NCBI RefSeq assembly: GCF_003324165.1
Contig: NW_025407854.1
Coordinates: 306,711 to 370,710, forward strand
DNA: 64,000 bases
Reading direction: 5' to 3'
Source: Naegleria lovaniensis
Taxonomy: Eukaryota; Heterolobosea; Eutetramitea; Acrasida; Naegleriidae
Part shown: positions 11,237 through 21,322 of the stretch, in pieces
How the letters are laid out: each line of letters starts with the position of its first letter
How positions within the stretch are numbered: position 1 is the first letter of the stretch
Notes under the pieces: generated by a model
What the model saw: the letters and a program-made list of their open reading frames with translations, nothing else
The model's database searches: none
Told to the model about the DNA's origin: nothing
Translations under genes and position numbers: made by a program

Positions 11237-12734
11237 ATGAAACAAATTTCCAATTTGAAAAAGCTTGAAAAAATTGCTCCATCATCAACATCGGAATCAT
11301 CACATTCATTACTGAAATCCAAGAAGACATATTCAAAAAATGTTTCCTCCGCAATACCTCAAGAAAAGTTTCAAAATTTTATAATACCCTCTCGATTCCG
11401 AGAAGGAGAAGAATATGTACTCACTCATCAAAAAAGAGAAGATGATTCAATTTATACATTTAGACACGTTATACCGTACATACATGTCTATGATCAGAGT
11501 GTAGAAAATTATGAAGGGAGAATGATTGGAAAGCCTTTCAAAGAGGCTTATTGCTCCGAGTATGGTATTGATGAAAATACTTTTTCTCGAATGTGCATCA
11601 TGGGAGTCATCACACTAAACCATCAACCAATTCTTACACGACAAAAACAATTCCAAAAGTTGAAAGAGGGGGATTCTTTTCAAGTTAAAGATATTCGTAT
11701 GGATAGACCCGTTAAACATTTTGATCAATTAGAAATTATTTATGAAAACGAGGATTTTGTGGTTGTCACAAAACCAGATGGAGTATGTGTACATCCAATT
11801 CGGAGATATCACAAAAACTCTCTGTTTTATATGATGGAACATGAGTACGATCAACATTTTGGAAATAATTTACATTGTAAAAGTAGGTAGGACACCGTTA
11901 TCATGTTAACGAAAATTTCATGCATGACTTGAACGACTTTAATGACAGCCATTCATAGATTAGATCGACAAACAAGTGGCGTATTAATTGTTGGAAAAAC
12001 ACCAAAAGGAGTGAATCTATTTCAAAAGCAATTCAAAGGACAACATATCAACAAGCAATATATTGCAAAAGTTCATGGCATCATTCATGAAAATTCAGTT
12101 TTTGAAATTAACGATCCAATTGTGTGTATTCAACCATGGGATGGACTCTACAAATCAATACCGAATCGAGAGAAGGAGTTAGAGTATCGTGAGCTCTGTA
12201 AAAAGAATCGTGTCAATTTTGAACCTAAATCTTCCATGTAAGTTGTTCAGGGGATTCATCGAACGCCACTTATGAAAATTCGATTTGGGTGACAGAACGA
12301 AATTTCAAGTATTGCTTCGAAATGAACAAGAAAACACAACGACGTTATTATGCACTCCCATTACAGGGAGAACTCATCAGATTCGAGAACATCTTTCGGG
12401 ACAAGGATTTCCTATCATTGGAGAAGAAGTAAGCATGACAAAGATTGATCCAGAATACTCTGAAAAACGCATCGATACAGGAACAGAAATATGGAAATAC
12501 AAACTAGATTTATTTGAGAAGTATGGACTTGACTCTCCACAAGTGGCCATGCAAGCATTACAGGATACAGTGTATGGGCGTTCTTTTTCAATTCCACAAG
12601 ATCTCTGTTTGTTTTCGTTCAGATATCAGGTAGGACCATTTGATTTCCAGAGCTCACTATTTGCTCCAGAATTTTTGAAAAGGGATTGGAATGAGATTTG
12701 TCACATTTTGAAACGACCAAACAAGAAAAGGTAA
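11237..12734 (+). CDS. RluA-family pseudouridine synthase (Pus9/RPUSD2-like)
   Basis: Three exons, 11237-11882, 11949-12237 and 12296-12734 (introns of 66 and 58 nt), give 457 residues. Exon 1 holds an N-terminal region with FRHVIPYIHVYDQS and an S4-like part, as in Rib2/Pus8/Pus9 proteins, then the KPDGVCVHP strand. Splicing exon 1 to exon 2 creates the catalytic motif TIHRLDRQTSG with the nucleophilic Asp, and exon 3 supplies TGRTHQIREHL. These are the defining RluA motifs. The likely role is conversion of uridine to pseudouridine in tRNA (position 32 in the Pus8/Pus9 group). I chose the ATG at 11237, which follows an A run; the upstream frame has only a TTG. The stop lies 25 bp from the convergent DPP3 stop. 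Confidence 0.88.
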
Positions 12735-12759
12735 CAAAGGAATTCTGATTTTTACAGTA

Positions 12760-15138
12760 TTATTGTTGAACAAACTTGGATTGAGCAACAAATGCATCAA
12801 TCATGCTAGAGCTTGAGATTGGATAATTGACCAGCTGAACTGTCTTTCCATCCTCAGAGAGAGTGGTGTGAGGCTGAATAAATACTTTTCTTGGTTGTTT
12901 CTTGTCTAATACAATCTTTCTCATTTTCACAAAGTCTTCAGGTACTGAGGTGTACTTGTTGAAAAGTTCCGTTGCTGCATTCTTGTCACCGATGGACTTG
13001 TAGACGTTAATCTTCAAAAGATAATCATAAATGGCCTTCTTTCCAACTGTTTCAATCTTGGTCTTGTCCAAAGAGAGCTGTAAATCATTATCTAATTGCT
13101 TAATTTCAACCAGACCATTTCCAGCTTCAAGAAGAACTCTAAGAATGGAATAACGAGCACGCATGTGAGCTTGGAGCCAAGCGCCTGTATCAGGATTATA
13201 AAATTGCAAACCCATTAATCCTGCTCTCACCATATTAAGCCAATTCACATAAATGATTTTATCAGCTTCTTCTCCTTCAAATCCACAAATCTTTAGAATT
13301 TCACGATCCAAACACAAGTAAATGCCAACACACTCAGCTCGACATTCTTCATAGGCGTTACTAATTTCACCAATGACAGAATTGAAGTTCTCTCCAGGTT
13401 TGTAGAATGTAGTCACAGGCTGTTTAGTGATTGGATTAATGACATTGGCAATGTCAGATTCTTTCAATAAGGAACCGCTTCCGTGACCCAAAAGTTCATG
13501 AAGAATGACTTGAACTTCGAATGATTTACCTTTGTAATCAGTGTAAATTTTCTTATCTTCCTCATTTAAAAATGTAATTTCCTCACCAGCAGCAACTGGA
13601 GCACCTAAAACATTCCCCAACGAAACGTTCTTGAAACCATGTTGGTCTCGAATGTTGAAGGAGTTTGGAATGTTGATTCCAGCTGGGAGACCAGAGCTTG
13701 TGAATGTAATGACTTCCAGACTGTTGTTGTTGATATTGGGATTGAATATCGAATTCGACGAGTAGTTCAGTAATGCCATGTAAATTGTTCATGTCACTGA
13801 TGTGTCAATAGAATTTCGAACATACCTTGTAAAGTCAGGTTTTGTAAATTTTGAAACTTCGAATGGTTTTCTGTCACCGTTTGTGCTGTCTTCATTCCAT
13901 GGTAATCGTGCAATGAATTTTTCAGCATTGTCTACAATTGTTTGAGCTTTTTGACTTGCAACCTTGTTCACGACAGCGACGAATCCCTCAAATTCAGCTC
14001 TTACTCTCAAAGGGTCTCTATAAGATTCAATGTATCCAATATTTGTCTCAATAATTGGTCCCTTATCCTTGACCCAAGAAATTTGAGAATCTAAGAAATC
14101 TTGACCATTGCCCGAGTCAAAGAATTGAGTATACTTTCTCAACATTTCTTTTTGGTGCTCGTTCGCAGCAAATGGCAAAGCCTTTTCCAAGTTGTCACGA
14201 ATATTCGCCATCTGCTTACTAAAGTCACCATATGTAACAGTAATGGTAAGATCTTGGAAAGTGTGAGTGGTTGGATCTTTTGGTTTTGCACTTGCGGTCT
14301 TGAGCTCAAATTTCTTGTCACCAGTCTTGAATAGTCTTGTGTGTTCAATATGAATTTGTTGTTGTTCCATAAACGTCTTTACCAACTCTGCCTCTTGTTC
14401 TGTGACGTCTCTAGTGTAATAGGTCGAGTTTCCAAACCCCAATTCCAGCACATTGCTCTCCAAACTGTACATGGCATTTTTGATCTTTTCAAAAAGCTCA
14501 ATAGCTTGTTGATTCTCACTTGCCTTAACTACCTTTTCAAACTCCTCGGGTTCACATCTTGGAATGAATTTACTGTCCCCAAAACTCAAATAATTACCCA
14601 TATTTCCAAAGAATGAAACTGCATAATTAATAACAGCCTCATAATCATGTTCAGAAACTCCAGCCTTCAACGACTTTTCTTTCAATCCACTTGCTTCAGC
14701 TCCTCCTTCAAAAAGCAAACAGAGTAACCGATAAATATCAGGACTCTCCTCCGAAACTTGATGAAGAACAATAGGTGTTCCAGCAATGGCTGCCCGAGAG
14801 AAGTAGTGAGCATATAATTTTTGATCATCAGTGAGAGCATTCCAAGCCTCTTCAAGCTCCAATCGTGTAACTGGAATTTTCTCGGGACAAACGTAGTGTT
14901 TTAATTTCTCATCTTGCAAGATGGATTGCACTTGTTGGACCATTGTGTGGTTGTTGATTGAATAACGGCAACTGAAAAATCTTGATTGTTGAATGGAAGA
15001 ATACGAGCTTTCCTTTTTCTTGTGTTGAGAAATTGAGTGCAATGAGAGGATTACTTGAGAAGAGGAAGAAACAATTCCGACGCGTCTACTTGCAAGATTT
15101 TTTTTAGAATGAATTCCAATAGTACGAAAAAGGGACAT
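12760..15138 (-). CDS. DPP3: dipeptidyl peptidase III (M49 metallopeptidase)
   Basis: Two exons on the minus strand, 15138-13826 and 13720-12760, joined across a 105-nt intron (GTATGT...CAACAG). The join produces PDFTSLEVITFTSSG, which matches the human protein at the same place. The predicted 757-residue protein has the family's zinc motif HELLGHGSG and, about 55 residues later, EECRAE with the third zinc ligand Glu. It removes dipeptides from the N-terminus of short peptides, normally in the cytosol. The first 65 residues are an extra basic, Ser-rich leader (SKKNLASRRVG) resembling a mitochondrial presequence; an internal Met at residue 66 (MVQQVQSIL) would give the usual cytosolic length. 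The outer start has the A-run context. Confidence 0.95.
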
Positions 15139-15290
15139 TTTTTACATCAGAAGGTGATAAATTCGAGAAGATATCAAAGACCTTCAACAATGTTTACTGA
15201 TCGGAAGAGAAGTGTTCTTTTCTTGAAATGTTTCAACTACTTGTTGAAAGCTTTGTTGAAAACAGTATTTCAGAACTCTCTCAAAAAAAA
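15139..15290. promoter_or_regulatory. short bidirectional promoter
   Basis: Only 152 bp separate the DPP3 start (minus) from the next plus-strand start at 15291. Both ATGs are preceded by A runs on their own strands. It must serve both genes unless one promoter extends into the neighbour's coding region. Confidence 0.5.
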
Positions 15291-16611
15291 ATGATCAACA
15301 TTTATCTGTGCTCAAAACCATGCAACAAATTGACCAACACCCCCATTTCATTCATACCCATTGAAATACCTCTATCTGATGACTATAGTAAGAGTCATGC
15401 TTCCATTCATCAAATTATTTGCTCTGGACCTTGTTCCGATGATTCCAAATGTAGAATTTTATTGAGTGATGGAAGAGTTTATAAAATTTCATTTTCAAAT
15501 AATACAGATAATGATTTACCTTTGATCAATAGACAAGAATATTTAAAAGAATTTGGGATCATGACTCACAAGATCGTCAAGCAAATGGATAGTTTCACAA
15601 ATGGATGTATATTTTTAGTACATGATATGAAAAAGAAACGAAATGTTTTATATGGTGAAGGTTTGTAGAAAGACAGAGGAAAATGACACACATCATGTGA
15701 CTATTTGAATGAATTACGTGGTATAATGATGAAACTTGTTCTTTTCATCCACATTGAATTTTATGACGCCCACCAATATTATTTAACTTACATGCAATTT
15801 TGAAATAGAATCTAATTATTATGACAATTTGGGAAATAGTGACTCCAATGATGTTCGGCTCATATTTGATCCTCAATTGTATGACCATCAACATTCAAAC
15901 GCATCGGTGACTCATATTGCATGTTGTTTTTCGTTTAGCGTTTGTGTCGTGAATCATAGAGAGATTCGAGTATCAGGACAAGATTGGATTGATGCTAAAT
16001 ATGCAACGATATGGAGAAATACTCAATTTATAACACCATGTGATGTGAAAGATATTAGAGGAGGGAATTTCCACTTTATATGTCTCTTAATGGATGGATC
16101 GATCGTCGCTGGTGGATCCTTTACTAAGGAACATTCCCTTTGTGCAACTGGACAAACAGGTAGTATTTGTCATTTCACCATTCCATTTCGAATCGAATCA
16201 TTTTCATGTGCTTCATCGAGAACCTTAATTGAAACAGAAAAGGATTACTTATTGTACGGAGCGAATCCATTTGCTCAAACTCAAACCAAAGCGTATCATC
16301 TCACCATTCCAAATCACTTGGATTTGAAGCTTAAAAGCGTATTGATGTTTCGAGAGACATTTGTTTTCAAATCTGTCAGCAATCCATCGCAATTGATTGT
16401 TGCTACCGACTCTCATACCATGGGAGTGGTTAATCTTTCTGAATATTTTAGTGCCAAAGACATTTATAGAGATGGAATTGGGATTAGTTCCTATTCCAAT
16501 GCCTTAGTGTTATATTGTAATCCTGAACGTGCCACTTTCATGCAACGAAGACTAGGAGATTTCATTTCAAAACGAGGAGGAGCTTTATCGGATATTTCAA
16601 TATGTTGTTGA
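15291..16611 (+). CDS. possible RCC1-like repeat protein
   Basis: Two exons, 15291-15660 and 15809-16611, joined across a 148-nt intron (GTTTGT...AATAG), give 390 residues. I set the start at 15291 because an A9 run precedes it; an in-frame ATG at 15228 lies closer to the divergent DPP3 gene. The protein has spaced Gly/Cys blades of the type 'ILLSDGRVYKI', 'FHFICLLMDGSIVAGG' and 'KDYLLYGANPF', resembling the seven-bladed RCC1 propeller repeats that are abundant in amoebae. The repeats are degenerate, so this is a tentative family call. RCC1-like proteins range from Ran exchange factors to scaffolds; no specific role can be inferred. No signal peptide or membrane segment. Confidence 0.6.
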
Positions 16612-16684
16612 CATGATTAATGTGAAATGATATATTTATTTCATATTTTATGTACAACATCATTACAGATGAACATTATAGGTG

Positions 16685-16751
16685 ATGATATCATTATTAT
16701 TGACTTGCATTGGCCCTGTTATGATATCATTCTTATTGACTTGCATTGGCC
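16685..16751. repeat. two-copy direct repeat over the GST stop codon
   Basis: A 31-bp unit occurs at 16685-16715 and again at 16721-16751 with one mismatch. The second copy contains the stop and last codons of the GST gene, so the first is a duplicate of that end lying just downstream in the 3' UTR. Confidence 0.9.
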
Positions 16752-17389
16752 AACGCTTGTTTCCATGAGTCACGAGCAGCAATCTTTTCCCACCAAGCTT
16801 TCACATGAGGTCGTTCCTCAATCAATCTTCCTAAATTCACCTGAGAATGGAATAAATAATTTCCAACAGGTAAATGATACAAATCGGCCAACGTGAATTG
16901 ATTGCCACCCACAAATTCTTGTTGAGTCAGAATCTTTTCATAGACATCCAAATTCTGAGCAAGTTTTTGAGTGAAAAACTTGACACGTTCTTCATCGGGA
17001 GCTCCTAATCCTTTCATACCTTTCCATACCAATTCAAAAACAAGAGGAGAAGCAACGGAATCAAAGTATGAAATCTCAATCGATGCACCTTGTTCGAATA
17101 TTCCCAATTCTTTAACGTTGGTACTTTCTGGAATTAATAGAGTTCCTTGATTCTTGAATTTTGCTTCCAAATATCGACAAATGGCACGTGATTCATAGAT
17201 CAAGAAGCCATCATCGTCCAGAAGTGGAACCACTCCAAAAGGTTGTTTCTCCAAGAAGGATGGTTGTTTTTGTTCTCCCTTATACAAATTCACAGGAATG
17301 TATTCAAAGGAAAGACCCTTCTCAAAAAGAGTAGTCACAACTCGTTGCGTGCATGTAGATCTGTAAAGGCCATAAAGCTTGAGGACCAT
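16733..17389 (-). CDS. glutathione S-transferase, phi-like class
   Basis: Single-exon 218-residue cytosolic GST. The thioredoxin-like N-terminal domain begins MVLKLYGLYRSTCTQRV, with the Ser after YR in the position of the catalytic Ser of phi-class enzymes, then FGVVPLLDD (the cis-Pro glutathione-binding loop) and YESRAICRYL. The all-helical C-terminal domain includes FTLADLYHLP, the N-capping/hydrophobic staple motif. Phi GSTs conjugate glutathione to electrophiles and reduce peroxides; they are best known in plants and fungi. Length is normal. The gene is divergent from pirin, and its last codons are part of a duplicated 31-bp unit. Confidence 0.9.
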   Translation of the reverse strand: MVLKLYGLYRSTCTQRVVTTLFEKGLSFEYIPVNLYKGEQKQPSFLEKQPFGVVPLLDDDGFLIYESRAICRYLEAKFKNQGTLLIPESTNVKELGIFEQGASIEISYFDSVASPLVFELVWKGMKGLGAPDEERVKFFTQKLAQNLDVYEKILTQQEFVGGNQFTLADLYHLPVGNYLFHSQVNLGRLIEERPHVKAWWEKIAARDSWKQALANASQ

Positions 17390-17612
17390 TGGGATGTGTT
17401 TTTGGATGTTTTTTTATGTTGTTCGAAATGACATTGTTGATGGACATCGGTGATATCTTCAAGCCGACGAATTTATACATCCGCATCAAAATTGTGTCGC
17501 TCAAATGGTTTCATGAAAGATGTCCACTCGATCACTGGGAAAACTGGTTAGTTCAAACCTGCGCACGTTTACAGTGGCCGAAAAGATCTTGCTCCCGCAC
17601 TTTTAAAAAGAA

Positions 17613-18578
17613 ATGGCAATAAATAGTATGATTACAAAACGAGAACTCTTTGAATTCAAAAAAAAGCAGTTATTCATTCAACCGTTAGACAAATTTATTC
17701 CCATCGACAACAACATGTCCCAACAACGACCATTGGTTAAAGTCATTAAGAAAATTATCGGAAAGGAACAATCGGAAGGAGTTGGAGTTCGAGTCATTCG
17801 AACCCTTGGAAGTGGACAAGTTTCCTATCATGATCCCTTCTTGTTATTGGACGAAGCAAAACTTTCCAAGCCAGCTGGCTTTCCCAGTCATCCTCATCGA
17901 GGTTTTGAAACAGTCAGCTACTTGCTACAAGGTTCTATGCGACATGAAGACAATCAGGGAAATGTCGGTATGCTTGGCACGGGAGACGTGCAATGGATGA
18001 CTGCTGGAAGAGGCGTCATTCATAGTGAAATGCCAGCTGGAGAGGGAATCATGCATGGCATACAGCTTTGGGTCAATCTTAAAGCGAAAGATAAAATGGT
18101 GGACCCGCACTATCAAGATTTGAGAGCGAGCGAAATTCCAAAAAAGCAATTGGATGAATTTACAACTTTATCCGTCATTGGAGGAAAGCGTTCGTCGAAC
18201 GTGGAGTTGGAAAGTCCACTGAAACTTTTAACAACAGTGTTATATTTTCATGTCAAGATTGCAAAGAACGGTCACGCCTATAGAGAAATTATTCCGAAAG
18301 GATATCAAGGATTGGTATATGTGATTGAGGGTTCTGGAAAAATAATACAAGAAAACAATGCGAGTGAAAATGCTCCTGAAAAATCTGCCTTATTGTTTAA
18401 GGAGACGACCGAGGATCAAACTCTCGAATTTGAGACCGCATCGGATGTCACACAGTTTCTAGTCATTGCTGGTGAACCAATGAAAGAACCTATGGCTCGA
18501 TATGGACCATTTGTCATGAACACTCAAGAAGAAATTTACCAAGCTTTTGACGACTATGAATCTGGAAAGTTTCAATAA
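17613..18578 (+). CDS. pirin-family cupin protein
   Basis: Single-exon frame of 321 residues. From the internal Met at residue 35 (17715) the length is 287, matching human pirin at 290. The N-terminal cupin has the metal site FPSHPHRGFETVSYLLQGS (two His) and GRGVIHSEMP (third His and Glu). The RVIRTLGSGQ opening, PFLLLDEA and the C-terminal cupin ending LVIAGEPMKEP are all typical. Pirins are iron-binding, act as redox-sensitive transcription co-regulators in animals, and some have quercetinase activity; which applies here is unknown. The 34-residue extension contains basic residues and could be a targeting leader or untranslated sequence. Confidence 0.92.
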   Translation: MAINSMITKRELFEFKKKQLFIQPLDKFIPIDNNMSQQRPLVKVIKKIIGKEQSEGVGVRVIRTLGSGQVSYHDPFLLLDEAKLSKPAGFPSHPHRGFETVSYLLQGSMRHEDNQGNVGMLGTGDVQWMTAGRGVIHSEMPAGEGIMHGIQLWVNLKAKDKMVDPHYQDLRASEIPKKQLDEFTTLSVIGGKRSSNVELESPLKLLTTVLYFHVKIAKNGHAYREIIPKGYQGLVYVIEGSGKIIQENNASENAPEKSALLFKETTEDQTLEFETASDVTQFLVIAGEPMKEPMARYGPFVMNTQEEIYQAFDDYESGKFQ

Positions 18579-18694
18579 TCGTTCAGTAACTGAATGAACG
18601 AAACTAGGAATTTGCATGTACATACACAAAATAAATTAATTTACGATTCAATAATAAATCACATTCTCTTGGCGATGCAGTCATACCATGCAAA

Positions 18695-20053
18695 TTATGA
18701 AATTCGTTCAAGTGCTCCGTGTTTAAACCGTTCAATCACTTGCCATTCCGTATTCGATTCTGTTATAAAATACTTTCGAATCATTAAGCGTTTAAGAGCT
18801 AAGGCGTCATCTCCTGCAAGAACCAGAGCTTCATCAATCAATTTCAATAACTCAGAGTCCGGCATGAATGCCTGCATTTCGGTATCGACCAGAAAAGCCA
18901 TCGCCTTTTTGGCTCCAAATTTTTCATAGCATCTTTTAAATGTTTCCTCAGCCTTCTTGTGATCGTTCATTAATATATGGCATTCAGCAATGTTGGTGTA
19001 AGCGTCGACCTGTACATGTGGGAAATTTGATAGTTCCAAGCATTTTTCAAAATCCTTTATGGATTCCTCTAATTGTCCCAGTTGAGCATTGGCATCTCCT
19101 CTGTTTTGGAAAACGAGTGCATGTTGAGTAAAGTGAGAATGTCCAATATTATATTGTTCAATTGCCGATTCGTATTTTCCAACTGAATAAAAACTACCTC
19201 CAATATTGTTATAGAGTCCTGCCAGCTGATAGGGTTCCAATTTGGGAAGATAATTTGTCTCAAAATGGTACATCAGGGCCTTCTTGTAATACTGAATTTC
19301 TAGATCAAATCGTTCCTGATCAGAGTGTAATATTCCAAGCCAATTTAAAATTGCATAGAAACTTTCATATTTTGTTAAACAGTACGAGGGAGAGGATTCC
19401 AACGTTTTTTGGTGCCTTTGCGACAATACATATTGTAAAGCTTTTTTAAAATAGTAAAAGCTGGACTCATAATTTTTCTCATACAGACAAACTGAGGCAC
19501 TAAAAATACAATACCAATAATCGTGGTTGATATTGTTAATGACCATGTCCTTTGCGCCTTCTTGCTGTTTTAAATCTCCGTTGATTGGTGTGGAAATGGT
19601 TGTAGAATTTTCACCAAACAATTTTGCATGATTATTATACGAGTATACTGTAAAAAACATTCCTAGTTTTAACGTTCTTAATTGGAGGCCATTGAAGCCT
19701 AACGACCAGTATAGAGATGACTTTCTAAAGTATGCATGCCCAAAAAACGGCAATGTTTTGATTGCTTCATTAATGTGAAGCTCGGCTTTATCGAAATTAT
19801 TCCTAGCAATTTCCAACTCAAATAAATAGATTAATTGATTATATTTTTCAAGTGTTGTTTTCGGAACGATCATGGGAAGTATTCTTGGATGGAGAGTTAC
19901 ATCAGTGTCGTCATCATCTTCATGCTGATCCACAAACTTGTAATAATCTTGAATCGTAAGTTTGTGTTCTTTGGCCATCAGACCGTTCAATGATGATATC
20001 GATAACAGTTTCTCGTCATCATCGCCGATTGAACGGATTGCTTCGTCTTGCAT
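18695..20053 (-). CDS. tetratricopeptide-repeat protein
   Basis: A 452-residue protein from the ATG at 20053, which follows an A/G-rich KKKK-coding run; a longer frame to 20152 would overlap the upstream gene's coding end, so the shorter start is preferred. An acidic N-terminal part (HEDDDDTD) is followed by about eight TPR-like helix pairs, clearest in LAGLYNNIGGSFYSVGKYESAIEQYN, LVFQNRGDANAQLGQLEESIKDFEKCLE and AYTNIAECHILMNDHKKAEETFKRCYE. TPR arrays are protein-docking surfaces; no partner or complex can be named. No catalytic domain, signal or membrane segment. It lies tandem with and 46 bp downstream of the stanniocalcin-like gene. Confidence 0.78.
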   Translation of the reverse strand: MQDEAIRSIGDDDEKLLSISSLNGLMAKEHKLTIQDYYKFVDQHEDDDDTDVTLHPRILPMIVPKTTLEKYNQLIYLFELEIARNNFDKAELHINEAIKTLPFFGHAYFRKSSLYWSLGFNGLQLRTLKLGMFFTVYSYNNHAKLFGENSTTISTPINGDLKQQEGAKDMVINNINHDYWYCIFSASVCLYEKNYESSFYYFKKALQYVLSQRHQKTLESSPSYCLTKYESFYAILNWLGILHSDQERFDLEIQYYKKALMYHFETNYLPKLEPYQLAGLYNNIGGSFYSVGKYESAIEQYNIGHSHFTQHALVFQNRGDANAQLGQLEESIKDFEKCLELSNFPHVQVDAYTNIAECHILMNDHKKAEETFKRCYEKFGAKKAMAFLVDTEMQAFMPDSELLKLIDEALVLAGDDALALKRLMIRKYFITESNTEWQVIERFKHGALERIS

Positions 20054-20099
20054 TTTTTTCTTCTTCAATTTACATTGTGGCTGAGGAGAATGCATCAAT

Positions 20100-20958
20100 T
20101 TATTCAATGTATTGATCCAATTCATTGACTTCATCAAATGGCAACACGTCAATCATGCAATTCTTCAAAACTCCCATTATTTGCTTCATGCTTCTCATGG
20201 AGAACAAATCCTTAGCATCCACTGTGGTCAACACATTCTTCACATCGAAAACATTTCTAATCTTACAAATGCTGTAAGTTTGTGAATCGACAGGACTCAC
20301 CGAATCTGTGTAACATCCAGGATGAGAATTGAAAGCATAATCAGTAATTCTCTCACAGGTCCATCCCTGAGAAATCTTGCTCACGACATTATCCATCAAA
20401 GCTTGTTGAAGACAATGACCCGTAGAGGCAACCCACTTTTTCGAGTAATCGCTCTTGTAGACTCCTTCTTGGAGTGATCTAAAGAATGCACTACAATACT
20501 TGAGGCCATAATTGATGGCATAACCAGAAGAACCACATGGCATAATCTTCTCCAAACAATCCGTGTAGAAGGAGCACTTGTCGTATTGTTGAATGGTTCG
20601 GAGGCAGGTGGCTTTCAATTCAGGAGTGAGGAGAGAGGGTGCTGAAGAACGTGCTTCACCACGAGTAAGAGCAGCCTGAGTGTAGCTATTCATGAGGAGG
20701 ATAGCTGCCGCAACCATCAATACAAGAAGGACGGAAGACTATTGATGATGAAATTGTGGATGATGAATGATTGAAATAACAGTATTCAGAATTATGAAAT
20801 CGAATCCGTGTCCGTAAATGAAGAGTGGATTACATAATGATGAAATTGATGGAATAGAAGAGTGCATGAGAGTTATATGAGATCCGTAAATATTTACATG
20901 TTGTGTGTGAGTTTGATGATAAATCGTCGTCATCCACACAAAAAAAACATACCTTCAT
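20100..20958 (-). CDS. secreted stanniocalcin-like protein
   Basis: Two exons on the minus strand: 20958-20953 (only ATG AAG) and 20738-20100, across a 214-nt intron (GTATGT...CAATAG). Splicing gives MKSSVLLVLMVAAAILL, a textbook signal peptide, and a 214-residue protein. The mature part has exactly ten cysteines with spacings close to stanniocalcin-1: 9, 5, 6, 13, 26, 18, 13 and 15 residues between successive Cys, then a final Cys near the C-terminus; human STC1 has 8, 4, 5, 8, 23, 15, 13 and 6 by my recollection. The YTDCLEKIMPCGSSGY and HPGCYTDS segments also resemble the family. Stanniocalcins are secreted calcium/phosphate regulators in vertebrates and have reported protist homologues of unknown role. 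Sequence identity outside the cysteines is low. Confidence 0.72.
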
Positions 20959-21322
20959 GTTTTCGTTGTGATTTTTTGAATTTCATTTGAAGAATTTTTG
21001 GTTATAACGAGAGCAAGCAATCTCTCTATTCCCAAACTTGATCTAGGCTCAACAACATTCACAGCAAGCCAATTTATTTCGTCCTCATGGGTAGAACCCC
21101 TATCAGTGCTTATGAGTGAAAGATTAGCAACCTGGATTTACACCCCAACAAAAAAATATGAAATCGAGTTGAGGGGTTCATTTTGATGGATGTATTAATA
21201 CAAGATTGATTTGGTGATCAATCTTTCAACTACTATTCATTCAGATAAATTATTTTGAAAGAATGCATGTTTTTCGATGAACTCTGAACTGATCATCAAT
21301 TGCACAAATTCAGGCAAGAAAA
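20959..21322. promoter_or_regulatory. divergent intergenic region
   Basis: 364 bp between the stanniocalcin-like start (minus) and the DUF4116 gene (plus). No gene, RNA or repeat recognised; a short plus-strand frame at 20998-21186 lacks an ATG in good context and looks random. Confidence 0.4.
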
